Assembly: GCA_900548365.1 (NCBI GenBank)
Contig: URKM01000070.1
Location: forward strand, 1 to 7,274
Direction: 5' to 3'
DNA length: 7,274 bases
From: an uncultured Collinsella sp.
GTDB taxonomy: Bacteria; Actinomycetota; Coriobacteriia; Coriobacteriales; Coriobacteriaceae
The notes below the pieces were generated by a model. The model had not been told where the DNA came from and did no database searches. It saw only the letters and a program-made list of their open reading frames with translations. Both the position numbers and the translations under genes were made by a program. Shown here piece by piece: positions 1 through 6,716 of the stretch; position 1 is the stretch's first letter, and each line of letters begins with the position of its first letter.

Positions 1-109
1 ACCCACGATAGAGCTACAAGGGGAGGGGCCCCAATGTTCAACTCATATCGTCTTTCATGCCGGATGGGCTGCTGCCGGCCGTGTAGTGGTTGATCGCGGC
101 GAGAGGAAT

Positions 110-141
110 GGGCGGTGGGGCGCGAGCGGGTCCCACCGCCC
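110..141 (-). terminator. Terminator-like hairpin after the radical SAM gene
   Basis: A perfect 10-bp inverted repeat (GGGCGGTGGG at 110-119 and CCCACCGCCC at 132-141) has a 12-base loop and starts about 22 bases past the stop codon of the minus-strand gene ending at 164. Read on the minus strand, the stem is followed by CATTCCTCTC, which is pyrimidine-rich but not a true T-run, so it may be a weak or factor-assisted terminator. In bases 1-109 I see no supportable gene. Confidence 0.55.
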
Positions 142-163
142 TCCAGATGGGCGCCCCGGCGTT

Positions 164-1489
164 CTAGCGCTGCGTGCCGTCGCCGAAGAGCAGCTCGCGT
201 TCGGGACCGGTGAGCGCGGCGCGCGCCTGGTCTCGCAGCTCGTTGAGGCCGGAGAGGAATTGGCGCTGCATGACGAGGGTGTAGTAGCGACCCTTGGTGG
301 TGAGCGTGAGCTCTTCGGCGTTATTGGTCTCGAAGGCCCCGTTCGCACACATGAACGCCATCTCGACGGGAAGGCCGCGCTCGACGCTCACGCCGAAATC
401 GTGCTCGAAGCGCTTTTTGTCGAGTCTGAGCGCATAGAGCTCCTGCATGAATCGATAGCGCATGAGGTCGCGCTTGCTCATCTTGGTTTTGCCCATGAGC
501 GACATGCGGCCGCTTTCGATGGCTTCGTTGTATTCGCGCAAGCTGAACGTGTTGACGTAGATGGTGCCGTCGAGATGGGTGACCGACCCCGACCCGATGG
601 CGGGGTACTCCTCGTAGGAAACGCCGAACTCGTCGACGGGAACCTCGCCGCAGGCGTGCAGGTCGTAGCCGGCACGGTTGAAGGTCCACACGGTGCGGCG
701 CTCGAACGCGGGATCCCCTCCGCCGGCGAGCTCGGAGTCGAGGATCTTATAGTATTCGTATTCGCGCTCGTAATTGGGGTCGCCGAGTGTGTCGAGCATC
801 TTTTTCGTGGTGGCGCGCGAGAAATAGAGCGGGGAGAACGTGGTCTGCTGGCAGCCGCATTGCTTGATCAGCTCGATATCCCGCCGCAGGACCGCTTCTG
901 TTTGCGAGGGGAAGTTGAAGATCATATCGACGTTCAGGATGTCGAAGTACGGCGCCGCCTCGCCGATGCGATCGAAGATCTCTTCGCCGCTGCCGTACTT
1001 CTCGTAGCGATCCATCTGGCGCAAGAGGTCGTTGTCGAAGCTCTGGACGCCGACGGAGAGGCGCTGCACGCGGCCCTTGAGTTTCTCGAGATAGGGACGC
1101 GTGAGATGGTTGGGATTGGTCTCGCTGCTTACCTCCTTGATGGAGAAGAGGTTGCGCGCCAGGTCGAGCGTGTCGCAAAGCTCGTCGATCATGATGGTCG
1201 GGGTTCCACCGCCGCAGTAGATGCTTTCGAAGTCGTAGCCCAGGTCTTTGAGCATGAGCATCTCGCGCCGCAGGTTCTCGAAGTACGGGCGCGCGATCTC
1301 CTCGCGGAAGGGATAGCGGTTGAAGCTGCAGTACGGGCAGAGTCGCTGGCAGAAGGGGATATGCATGTAGAGCATATAGCGCATGCCGGGCTTGGGCCCG
1401 GGGAGATGCTTTTCCGTGGCGGGCTCGAGGGCGAGCTCGCGTTTCGCCATGGTTTTGATGACGCCGGTGAGCATGCGTTCGGAGATCAT
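164..1489 (-). CDS. Radical SAM protein, coproporphyrinogen III oxidase-like (HemN/HemW/HutW family)
   Basis: This 441-residue protein should bind a 4Fe-4S cluster and S-adenosylmethionine. The motif HIPFCQRLCPYC places the three cluster cysteines at C47, C51 and C54 in the CxxxCxxC pattern. The SAM-site motif GGGTPT is at 93-98, the family segment SETNPNHL at 122-129, RLSVGVQSFD at 143-152 and NVDMIFNFPSQ at 186-196. A HemN-type C-terminal segment follows: AIGSGSVTHLDG at 297-308, then the winged-helix-like end with LTTKGRYYTLVMQRQF around 396-411. The GRxH motif expected in typical HemW after the SVGVQSFD segment is replaced by RYEKYGSGEE (161-170). Family membership is secure, but the exact activity is not: candidates are oxygen-independent coproporphyrinogen oxidation, HemW-like heme handling, or a HutW/ChuW-like heme-utilisation enzyme. 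The start is set by AAGGAGGA seven bases upstream. It lies 88 bases downstream of the coiled-coil gene on the same strand and may be cotranscribed with it. Confidence 0.9.
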   Translation of the reverse strand: MISERMLTGVIKTMAKRELALEPATEKHLPGPKPGMRYMLYMHIPFCQRLCPYCSFNRYPFREEIARPYFENLRREMLMLKDLGYDFESIYCGGGTPTIMIDELCDTLDLARNLFSIKEVSSETNPNHLTRPYLEKLKGRVQRLSVGVQSFDNDLLRQMDRYEKYGSGEEIFDRIGEAAPYFDILNVDMIFNFPSQTEAVLRRDIELIKQCGCQQTTFSPLYFSRATTKKMLDTLGDPNYEREYEYYKILDSELAGGGDPAFERRTVWTFNRAGYDLHACGEVPVDEFGVSYEEYPAIGSGSVTHLDGTIYVNTFSLREYNEAIESGRMSLMGKTKMSKRDLMRYRFMQELYALRLDKKRFEHDFGVSVERGLPVEMAFMCANGAFETNNAEELTLTTKGRYYTLVMQRQFLSGLNELRDQARAALTGPERELLFGDGTQR

Positions 1490-1496
1490 GGGATGG

Positions 1497-1504
1497 TCCT
1501 CCTT
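1497..1504 (-). promoter_or_regulatory. Strong ribosome binding site of the radical SAM gene
   Basis: On the minus strand AAGGAGGA stands seven bases before the ATG at 1489. It favours this ATG over the in-frame ATGs at residues 6 and 14 and implies efficient translation. Confidence 0.85.
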
Positions 1505-1517
1505 CGGAGAGAAGCGA

Positions 1518-1544
1518 GCGCCCGGGCGCTAACGGCCCGGGCGC
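1518..1544 (-). terminator. Perfect GC hairpin between the two minus-strand genes
   Basis: GCGCCCGGGC (1518-1527) and GCCCGGGCGC (1535-1544) form a perfect 10-bp inverted repeat with a 7-base loop. On the minus strand it sits between the stop of the coiled-coil gene (1578) and the ribosome binding site of the radical SAM gene (1497-1504), and is followed by TCGCTTCTCTCC, which is pyrimidine-rich without a clean T-run. It could be a leaky terminator, an attenuator, or a stabiliser of the upstream 3' end. The stem is strong; its function is inferred. Confidence 0.4.
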
Positions 1545-1577
1545 GATGCGAAACGGTGTGGACGCGCGTGGTCGACG

Positions 1578-3185
1578 TTAGCTCAAGATGAACCAGAGCG
1601 CGATAACAATGAGGACGACGGCGACGGCGCCGCCGACCATGCCCATGAAGCGCAGGCGCGACGACCGCGTGCGCTGGCGCACGTCGCGCTCGGTTGCTGC
1701 AAGCTGCTCGACCTCCCTGAGCTGCTCGGCCTGCTCGGCGATATTCCGTTCGAGGTCGATGGCGAGGGATTCGATGATTTCGGGATGATTCTTGATCTCG
1801 GTCGCGTCGTCCATGACCGCCTGGGCCTCGTTCGATGCCGCCTCCGCCTCCGCCGCCGCCCGCTCGAGCTTCTTGAGTTCCTTTTCCTGGTCGGATATGC
1901 GGTCGCGAAGGTCGCGCTGGCGCTGGGAGGCCTCGTTCTTGGCGGCGTCGAGCGCGTCGCGGGCTTCGTCCGCCTCGGCGGTGACGGCTTCATGGGCGCG
2001 CTTGGCGGCTTCGATGGGCTCTTGCGCGCTCTGCACGACCGCGCGGGCCACCTCGATGCTGTGCTCGACCTCCTGGGTTATGCGGGGCAGCGCATCTTTT
2101 GCTTCCCGGAGCTGTGCTGAAGCATCCGAGATGTCGAATTCCAGCTCGTTGGACCTCACGGAGTAGGCGGCGGAGTTCGCCGAGGGGTTGCGCTGGATCT
2201 CGCGAAGCTCTTCGGTCAGCGCCTCGAGGCGCGCCGCGGCGCTGTCGATGTTGCGCTGAGCGGCGGCGACGGCGGCCTCCTTTTCCGTGAGGGCGGTCTG
2301 GAGGGCGCGGTTCGCGTCGTCGAGGCGGCGCTGCATGCGGGAGCCGGATTCGCGCGAGGAGGCTTCCTTCGCCTCGGCGGCTTCGACGGCCGATTTGAGC
2401 AGCTTCTCCGTCCGGGCGTCCTCGTCGCGCATCTGCTTGAGCTGCTGCTTGAGCCCATCGATGAGGGCTCGCGCGGCATCTTGCCGGGCGAGGGCCTGGG
2501 CGACCGCCGTGCGGGCTTCATCCTGGCGCGCGGTCTGGTCCTCGATGATGAGGTCGTAGCGCTCGACGATGTCGCGACGATGGGCGAGCTCCTCCTGCTG
2601 GTCCTCGATCGTCTGCTCGAGATAGTCCAGGTGCTCGCGCGCCGAGGCATGGGCCCGCTTCGCGGCGCTCACCTCGCGCACGGCGCCCATGCCGGCGCTG
2701 ATGAGGGAGCCGACGACCTGCGCGGCGCTCGGGCCGTCTTCGCGATCGGTTCCGGCGGCTTGCTGCCCATCGGCGACGGGGTCGCTGCATTCGCCGGCGT
2801 TCGGTGCGGTTTCGGTTGCGCGGTCCGCTTGGGATCCGTTCGCGGATTCGCTGGCCGGGCCAGCGTGCTCCTGGAGGGCCGAGGCGTCTTTTGCGCGGAA
2901 GGGGGGCATGGTCGGCCAGGAGCTCGTTCCACCGTCGATGACCTCGAAACCGCGCGGCAGCGGCTCGGGGTCGTCTCCGACCTTCTCGTATTCTTCGCGG
3001 CTGAGGAAGACGGGGACGAGCGGGTGGGCGGCGTCGTCTTGCGGCCCGTCGTCGGTGCCGCCGTAGGGAGCATCCTGCGTTACGGGCTGCTCGTCCACCG
3101 CGCGGTTCGGCTCGTCGCCCTGCGGCTCGTCGGGCGCGTGCTCCGTCTCGTCGAGCTCATCGATGGTATCGTGCTGTTCGTCCAT
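1578..3185 (-). CDS. Membrane-anchored long coiled-coil protein, function unknown
   Basis: I do not recognise a named family. With the chosen start the protein has 535 residues. Residues 1-55 are very acidic (many D/E, theoretically disordered), 60-85 hold a more conserved-looking stretch (FLSREEYEKVGDDPEPLPRG), and 86-155 are low-complexity and rich in A, S, G and D/E. About 172-508 is an almost uninterrupted heptad-like helix rich in A, E, R, Q and D, with one break near NPSANSAAYS (333-342). The basic segment RQRTRSSRLR (503-512) precedes a single hydrophobic helix (513-535) that ends the protein, so it is predicted to be tail-anchored with the long coiled coil on the cytoplasmic side. There is no signal peptide. 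An in-frame ATG at 3239 lacks a ribosome binding site; the ATG at 3185 has AGGAG seven bases upstream, while the ATG at 3191 would be too close to it. The protein might be a scaffold or envelope-associated structural protein; that is inference only. Confidence 0.85.
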   Translation of the reverse strand: MDEQHDTIDELDETEHAPDEPQGDEPNRAVDEQPVTQDAPYGGTDDGPQDDAAHPLVPVFLSREEYEKVGDDPEPLPRGFEVIDGGTSSWPTMPPFRAKDASALQEHAGPASESANGSQADRATETAPNAGECSDPVADGQQAAGTDREDGPSAAQVVGSLISAGMGAVREVSAAKRAHASAREHLDYLEQTIEDQQEELAHRRDIVERYDLIIEDQTARQDEARTAVAQALARQDAARALIDGLKQQLKQMRDEDARTEKLLKSAVEAAEAKEASSRESGSRMQRRLDDANRALQTALTEKEAAVAAAQRNIDSAAARLEALTEELREIQRNPSANSAAYSVRSNELEFDISDASAQLREAKDALPRITQEVEHSIEVARAVVQSAQEPIEAAKRAHEAVTAEADEARDALDAAKNEASQRQRDLRDRISDQEKELKKLERAAAEAEAASNEAQAVMDDATEIKNHPEIIESLAIDLERNIAEQAEQLREVEQLAATERDVRQRTRSSRLRFMGMVGGAVAVVLIVIALWFILS

Positions 3186-3192
3186 GCGCATG

Positions 3193-3197
3193 CTCCT
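3193..3197 (-). promoter_or_regulatory. Ribosome binding site that decides the start of the coiled-coil gene
   Basis: Minus-strand AGGAG is seven bases before the ATG at 3185, but only one base before the in-frame ATG at 3191 and downstream of the ATG at 3239. This is why the shorter 535-residue protein is preferred. Confidence 0.65.
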
Positions 3198-3344
3198 ATC
3201 CGAACCGCCGCTGCCCGGGGCGCGGCGAGAGTGTTTCATGTCAGTATGTTACATGCCCGCGACCATCGGCGCGCCCGCCATTGTCGATTGCCTGAAACAT
3301 TTCGGAAGAAGGGCGGCGCGGCTTCTGCGAAGTGCGAATCACCG

Positions 3345-3350
3345 TACAAT
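3345..3350 (+). promoter_or_regulatory. Possible -10 element for tgt
   Basis: TACAAT matches the sigma-70 -10 consensus at five of six positions and lies about 77 bases before the tgt start, in the AT-richest part of the divergent intergenic region (3186-3426). No convincing -35 hexamer is present at 16-18 bases spacing, so this is tentative. The rest of the intergenic region shows no gene. A weak AT-rich stretch near 3241-3255 could serve the leftward gene, but its best -10-like hexamers match only four of six positions. Confidence 0.3.
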
Positions 3351-3426
3351 AATCCAACATGAGGGGGCGTCGCTCCAAACAAGAATGGACGCCTCGTTCG
3401 AACACGGGAAGGTTTGCATAAGAGCC

Positions 3427-4566
3427 ATGGATCAAAAGCTGTTTACCTACGATATCGTCGCCGAGGACCCCAAGACGCATGCGCGCGCCGGCGTCCTGCA
3501 TACGCCCCACGGAGATATCGAGACACCCATCTTCATGCCCGTGGGCACGAAGGCCAACGTCAAGGGCATCCCGACGGAGACGGTCAAGGACCTGGGCGCC
3601 CAGATCGTGCTCGCCAACACCTACCACCTCGCGATGCGTCCCGGCGCGGACCTGGTCCAGGAGATGGGCGGCCTGCATGACTTCATGAACTGGCACGGAC
3701 CCATCCTGACCGATTCAGGCGGCTTCCAGGTGTTCAGCCATAACGACGCGGTCAAGCTCACCGACGAGGGCGTGCGCTTCATCGCGACCGACTACGACGG
3801 ATCCCATGTCTTCTGGACGCCGGAGGACAACATGGAGATCGCCATGAAGCTGGGCAGCGATATCTGCATGCAGCTCGACCAGTGCCCGGGCTACCCGGCC
3901 ACGCGCAAGTACGTCGAGCGCGCCGTCGAGCTCTCCAGCATGTGGGCGGAGCGCTGCTATAAGGCGCATACCCGCGACGACCAGGCGCTCTTCGGCATCG
4001 TTCAGGGCGGCATGCACCTCGATCTGCGCCTGCGCTCGCTCAAGCACCTCGAGGAGTGCGGCGACTTCCCCGGCTACGGCATCGGCGGCTACTCGGTGGG
4101 CGAGGACCACGAGACCATGTTCGAGTCGCTCGAGCCGCTCGTCTCCGAGCACATGCCGAGGCGGAAGCCGCGCTATCTCATGGGCGTGGGCAACCCCACC
4201 ACGCTGGTGCGCGCCGTCGGCATGGGCGTCGACATGTTCGACTGCGTGCTGCCCACGCGCACCGGCCGCATGGGCACGGCGTTTTCCAGCCAGGGTCGCC
4301 TGAACTTCCGCAACGCGCGCTTCGCGCATGATGCGGGCCCCATCGATGAGAAGTGCACCTGCCCGGTGTGCACGGGCGGCTATAGCCGCGCCCTGATCCG
4401 CCACATGGTCACGCAGAAGGAGATGCTCGGCGGCATCCTGCTGTCGCAGCACAACATCTACTTCCTGCTCGACCTCATGCGCCGTGCCCGCCAGGCGATC
4501 ATCGAGGGGCGCTACGCCGAGTTCCGCGACGAGTGGATGGCGAGCGAGGGCGCCAACGACTACTAG
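3427..4566 (+). CDS. tgt: Queuine/preQ1 tRNA-guanine transglycosylase
   Basis: This 379-residue protein has the usual family length. The enzyme exchanges guanine-34 in the anticodon of tRNAs with GUN anticodons for the queuosine precursor preQ1 (in bacteria), in the cytoplasm. Visible landmarks are IFMPVGTKANVKG (35-47), the substrate-site DSGGFQVFS (96-104) whose D96 matches the conserved pocket aspartate, MQLDQC (148-153), GIVQGG (190-195), MGVG (252-255), and GVDMFDCVLPTR (267-278), where D269 is the likely nucleophile. The zinc site is intact: C310, C312, C315 and H342, one residue longer between the last Cys and the His than in E. coli. Longer in-frame starts upstream (for example 3163 and 3385) lack ribosome binding sites and would add residues outside the family. 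The chosen ATG at 3427 begins the homologous region, although its own Shine-Dalgarno is weak (GGGAAGG is 14 bases upstream). No other queuosine gene (queA, queG) is in the window. Confidence 0.97.
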   Translation: MDQKLFTYDIVAEDPKTHARAGVLHTPHGDIETPIFMPVGTKANVKGIPTETVKDLGAQIVLANTYHLAMRPGADLVQEMGGLHDFMNWHGPILTDSGGFQVFSHNDAVKLTDEGVRFIATDYDGSHVFWTPEDNMEIAMKLGSDICMQLDQCPGYPATRKYVERAVELSSMWAERCYKAHTRDDQALFGIVQGGMHLDLRLRSLKHLEECGDFPGYGIGGYSVGEDHETMFESLEPLVSEHMPRRKPRYLMGVGNPTTLVRAVGMGVDMFDCVLPTRTGRMGTAFSSQGRLNFRNARFAHDAGPIDEKCTCPVCTGGYSRALIRHMVTQKEMLGGILLSQHNIYFLLDLMRRARQAIIEGRYAEFRDEWMASEGANDY

Positions 4567-4569
4567 GCC

Positions 4570-4597
4570 GGCGCTTGGCGCGCCCCGGGTACCCCGG
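4570..4597 (+). other. Tandem small GC palindromes after tgt
   Basis: Just past the tgt stop, GGCGC/GCGCC (4570-4574, 4580-4584) and CCGGG/CCCGG (4585-4589, 4593-4597) can form two adjacent short stems. A further palindrome GGGGCCGGCCCC lies at 4620-4631. None is followed by a T-run, so this is not a convincing intrinsic terminator. The remainder of 4567-4781 holds no gene that I can support. Confidence 0.3.
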
Positions 4598-4769
4598 TCG
4601 AAGCCCTCGCGATGCGATAGGGGCCGGCCCCCCGGGGTTGCTCGAGGCCGCGTCCCTTCGTCCCGGCGCCGTCTGCCGACCGACGAGCCGCCAATCGCCG
4701 CTTTAAGGAAAGGCGAGCCGTCGCGCCGGGTACCATGTGCCCCATGTCAGCATCCTTCGATATCGATAT

Positions 4770-4774
4770 GAGGT
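4770..4774 (+). promoter_or_regulatory. Ribosome binding site of the AIM24-family gene
   Basis: GAGGT lies seven bases before the ATG at 4782. It selects this ATG over the in-frame ATG at 4737, which has no Shine-Dalgarno and would add 15 residues outside the domain. Confidence 0.65.
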
Positions 4775-4781
4775 ACCGACC

Positions 4782-5588
4782 ATGGCATTCACGATCTACA
4801 ACTTCGAAGATAACAACGACGTGAGCGTTCTGGCCCAGGCGGGTCCGTTCAAGGTCATCCAGTGGGACCGAGACCTGTCCGTGTCCCCCGGTAGCGCGGC
4901 GACCGCCTGGTTCTCCGCCCAGATGGACGTCCGGCGCCGCCAGCTTATCGCGGAGCTGGATGGCCGGACGGGCGTCACCCTGCAAGCGGGCGCCATGCAG
5001 TGGACCGCCGGGTCCGTGCGGGCGAATACCGGCGTCAAGGGCGCGGGAGACCTCATGGGGAAGATGCTGCGCGGCGCGGTGAGCCAGGATTCGGTGATCA
5101 AGCCGGAGTACACGGGCGTCGGCAAGCTGGTGTGCGAACCCACGTGGCGGCACCTGCTGCTGGTCGATCTGGCGAAATGGGGGAACTCCGTGGTGCTCAA
5201 CGACGGCCTGTTCCTCGCGTGCGACAGCTCCATCAAGCATTCCCTGCAGCGCCGCTCCAACCTATCGAGCGCGGTCGCGGGCAACGAGGGCCTCTTCAAC
5301 CTGAGGCTCGATGGGTCGGGCGTCCTGGCGCTCGAGTCGCCGTGCCCGGAGGCGGAGGTGGTCTACGTCGACCTGCACAACGACGAGCTGCGGGTCGACG
5401 GCAACTACGCGCTGGTGTGGACCTCGGGTTTGGAGTTCACGGTCGAGCGCTCGGGCAAGAGCCTCATCGGCTCCGCGGCTTCCGGTGAGGGCCTGGTCAA
5501 CGTCTATCGCGGTACCGGCCGCGTCATGATGGCGCCCATGCAGGCGGCCACGTATTACAACGCCTATGCCCCGGACGCCACATCGTAG
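4782..5588 (+). CDS. AIM24-family protein (DUF124/TIGR00266-like)
   Basis: This is a 268-residue protein with no signal peptide and no obvious membrane helix. It has the beta-rich pattern of the AIM24 family (named for a yeast mitochondrial protein), whose bacterial members are of unknown biochemical role. Diagnostic features are the glycine-rich turns that repeat through the fold: QAGAMQWTAGSV (68-79), NEGLFNLRLDGSG (168-180) and GEGLVNVYRGTGRVMMAP (235-252), the last a typical ending for the family. The two GxGL(F/V)N repeats mark structural duplication of the double-stranded beta-helix halves. The gene is 215 bases after tgt and 99 bases before the LOG gene on the same strand, so it may be cotranscribed with the latter. 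The family call rests on remembered motifs, not a search. No catalytic residues can be assigned. Confidence 0.82.
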   Translation: MAFTIYNFEDNNDVSVLAQAGPFKVIQWDRDLSVSPGSAATAWFSAQMDVRRRQLIAELDGRTGVTLQAGAMQWTAGSVRANTGVKGAGDLMGKMLRGAVSQDSVIKPEYTGVGKLVCEPTWRHLLLVDLAKWGNSVVLNDGLFLACDSSIKHSLQRRSNLSSAVAGNEGLFNLRLDGSGVLALESPCPEAEVVYVDLHNDELRVDGNYALVWTSGLEFTVERSGKSLIGSAASGEGLVNVYRGTGRVMMAPMQAATYYNAYAPDATS

Positions 5589-5612
5589 GCTCCATCGCAG
5601 GTCGATTCGGTT

Positions 5613-5669
5613 GCTCGCGCACGGCGCGGCCGGGTCCGGTCGCGTGGTTCGCCGAACGGTCGCGCGAGC
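5613..5669 (+). repeat. 8-bp inverted repeat in the AIM24-LOG gap
   Basis: GCTCGCGC (5613-5620) and GCGCGAGC (5662-5669) are perfect inverted arms 41 bases apart, just before the purine-rich ribosome-binding stretch of the LOG gene. A stem here could place translation of the next gene under structural control, but in DNA this GC-rich such arms can arise by chance. Confidence 0.3.
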
Positions 5670-5687
5670 GAGAGGGGATGAGGGGAT

Positions 5688-6485
5688 ATGGATATCGAGG
5701 GAGACGGACGCGCGCCCGCGCGCGGGGAGGTGCCCGATGCGCCGGTGGACGGCGAGGTGCATCGTCGCGGCCCGGTCATCATGCGTGGCCGCATGGTGCC
5801 CAAAGATACGACGTACGGCAACCTGCTCGCGCCGGAATCCTCGACCGACTGGCTTCATATGGATCCCTGGCGCGTCATGCGCATTCAGGCGGAGTTCGTA
5901 GACGGTTTCGGCGCGCTTGCCGAACTCGGCCCGGCGGTGGCGGTGTTCGGCTCGGCGAGGACCCCGCGCGAGGACGGGGTGTACGCGGCGGCCCGCGCTG
6001 CCGCCGTCCGGATCGTCGAGGCGGGGTGCGCCGTCATAACCGGCGGCGGGCCGGGCATCATGGAGGCGGCGAATCGCGGCGCCGCGGAGGCCGGCGGCGT
6101 GTCGGTCGGCCTGGGCATCGAGCTGCCGTTCGAGGAAAGCCTCAACCCATGGGTGAACCTCGGGATGAGCTTCAGGTACTTCTTCGTGCGCAAGACCATG
6201 TTCGTCAAGTATTCCGCCGGAGCCCTGGTGTTCCCCGGCGGCTTCGGGACGCTGGACGAGCTGTTCGAGCTCCTTACGCTGGTGCAGACGCACAAGATCA
6301 AGGAGACGCCGGTGGCGTTGGTGGGCGAGGACTATTGGCGCGGCCTGTTCGACTGGGTCGAGGGTACGGTGCGCGGCGCCGGTATGATCGGGGAGCTCGA
6401 CCATCGCATGGTGAAGATCACGGACGATGTCGACGAGGCGGTCGCGGTCGCGCTTTCCGGCATCCGGCGCGGCCGCTCCATGTAG
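5688..6485 (+). CDS. LOG-family (TIGR00730) nucleotide-monophosphate phosphoribohydrolase
   Basis: The 265-residue protein has a Rossmann-like LOG domain from about 83 to 260. Motifs seen are VAVFGSAR (84-91), ITGGGPGIMEAANRGA (117-132), FRYFFVRKTMFVKYS (162-176) and the hallmark PGGFGTLDELFE (183-194). R168 and E191 correspond to the catalytic Arg/Glu pair known in LOG enzymes. Members split nucleoside 5'-monophosphates into base and ribose 5-phosphate; the plant enzymes activate cytokinins, but bacterial members often act on AMP or remain unassigned. An N-terminal extension of about 80 residues includes STDWLHMDPWRVMRIQAEFVDGFGAL (split over 52-77), a feature I recall from the longer actinobacterial type. 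Residues 1-25 look variable. The start at 5688 has AGGGG ten bases upstream; a second AGGGG is only two bases away. A strong terminator follows, so this gene ends its transcription unit. Confidence 0.9.
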   Translation: MDIEGDGRAPARGEVPDAPVDGEVHRRGPVIMRGRMVPKDTTYGNLLAPESSTDWLHMDPWRVMRIQAEFVDGFGALAELGPAVAVFGSARTPREDGVYAAARAAAVRIVEAGCAVITGGGPGIMEAANRGAAEAGGVSVGLGIELPFEESLNPWVNLGMSFRYFFVRKTMFVKYSAGALVFPGGFGTLDELFELLTLVQTHKIKETPVALVGEDYWRGLFDWVEGTVRGAGMIGELDHRMVKITDDVDEAVAVALSGIRRGRSM

Positions 6486-6553
6486 ACGGGTGCGCCGCCT
6501 GCGAGCATATCCCGATGCGGGGGCTCTGCATGGCCGTACAGGAAAACTGTTGC

Positions 6554-6600
6554 GAGGGAGGGGTCGGCAGGCCGGTTGCTAACCCCTCCCTCTCTTTGTG
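6554..6600 (+). terminator. Intrinsic terminator after the LOG gene
   Basis: GAGGGAGGGGT (6554-6564) and ACCCCTCCCTC (6582-6592) form a perfect 11-bp stem with a 17-base loop, followed by TCTTTGTG. This is the clearest terminator in the window, 69 bases past the LOG stop, and it separates the LOG unit from the decarboxylase genes. Confidence 0.8.
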
Positions 6601-6610
6601 TCAAGCGAGA

Positions 6611-6631
6611 ACCGCTGACCGAGTAGCGGTC
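6611..6631 (+). promoter_or_regulatory. Candidate operator: overlapping inverted repeats
   Basis: ACCGCT (6611-6616) and AGCGGT (6625-6630) are perfect arms 8 bases apart. Nested and mutually exclusive with them, GACCG (6617-6621) pairs with CGGTC (6627-6631). The site lies about 30 bases upstream of the putative -10 element, where an activator or repressor could act. No known regulator motif is recognised. Confidence 0.3.
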
Positions 6632-6661
6632 ATTCTACGCAAAATAACCGTCAATCCTTTA

Positions 6662-6667
6662 TACAAT
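6662..6667 (+). promoter_or_regulatory. Possible -10 element of the decarboxylase operon
   Basis: TACAAT (five of six consensus positions) sits inside the AT-rich stretch CTTTATACAATCAACATATT, the most AT-rich patch of this GC-rich window, after the LOG terminator and 77 bases before the next gene. No good -35 hexamer is seen at 16-18 bases upstream, so a regulator-assisted promoter is possible. Confidence 0.4.
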
Positions 6668-6695
6668 CAACATATTGGCCGAGTGCTGCTCGATG

Positions 6696-6716
6696 CCGCC
6701 GGCGCCGAGCCGGCGG
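6696..6716 (+). promoter_or_regulatory. Strong hairpin in the 5' leader of the decarboxylase operon
   Basis: CCGCCGGC (6696-6703) and GCCGGCGG (6709-6716) form a perfect 8-bp GC stem with a 5-base loop. It ends about 16 bases before the AGAGAGG ribosome binding site. No T-run follows, so it is not a terminator; it may stabilise the 5' end of the transcript or affect translation. Confidence 0.35.

Noticed and set aside
39..59. A minus-strand six-codon frame (MKDDMS) considered as a leader peptide
   Set aside because: It has no clear ribosome binding site, no following gene in view, and is too short to support.
86..1591. A 501-codon open frame on the plus strand lying across the radical SAM gene
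   Set aside because: It is a GC-driven antisense shadow: the minus strand encodes a full radical SAM protein with all motifs and a strong ribosome binding site, and the plus-strand product resembles no family and is compositionally odd.
2481..3362. A 293-codon plus-strand open frame opposite the coiled-coil gene
   Set aside because: It is antisense to a coherent coiled-coil protein with a membrane anchor. It has no supporting motifs and its end runs into the tgt leader.
3163..3426. Longer N-terminus for tgt
   Set aside because: The extra 88 residues do not belong to the family, would overlap the start region of the leftward gene, and have no ribosome binding site.
3715..4452. A 245-codon minus-strand open frame within tgt
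   Set aside because: It is a shadow of the highly conserved tgt coding frame and has no independent motif.
5262..6404. A 380-codon minus-strand open frame across the AIM24 and LOG genes
   Set aside because: It is antisense to two recognisable proteins and is Arg/His/Ala-rich, as expected for a shadow in GC-rich DNA.
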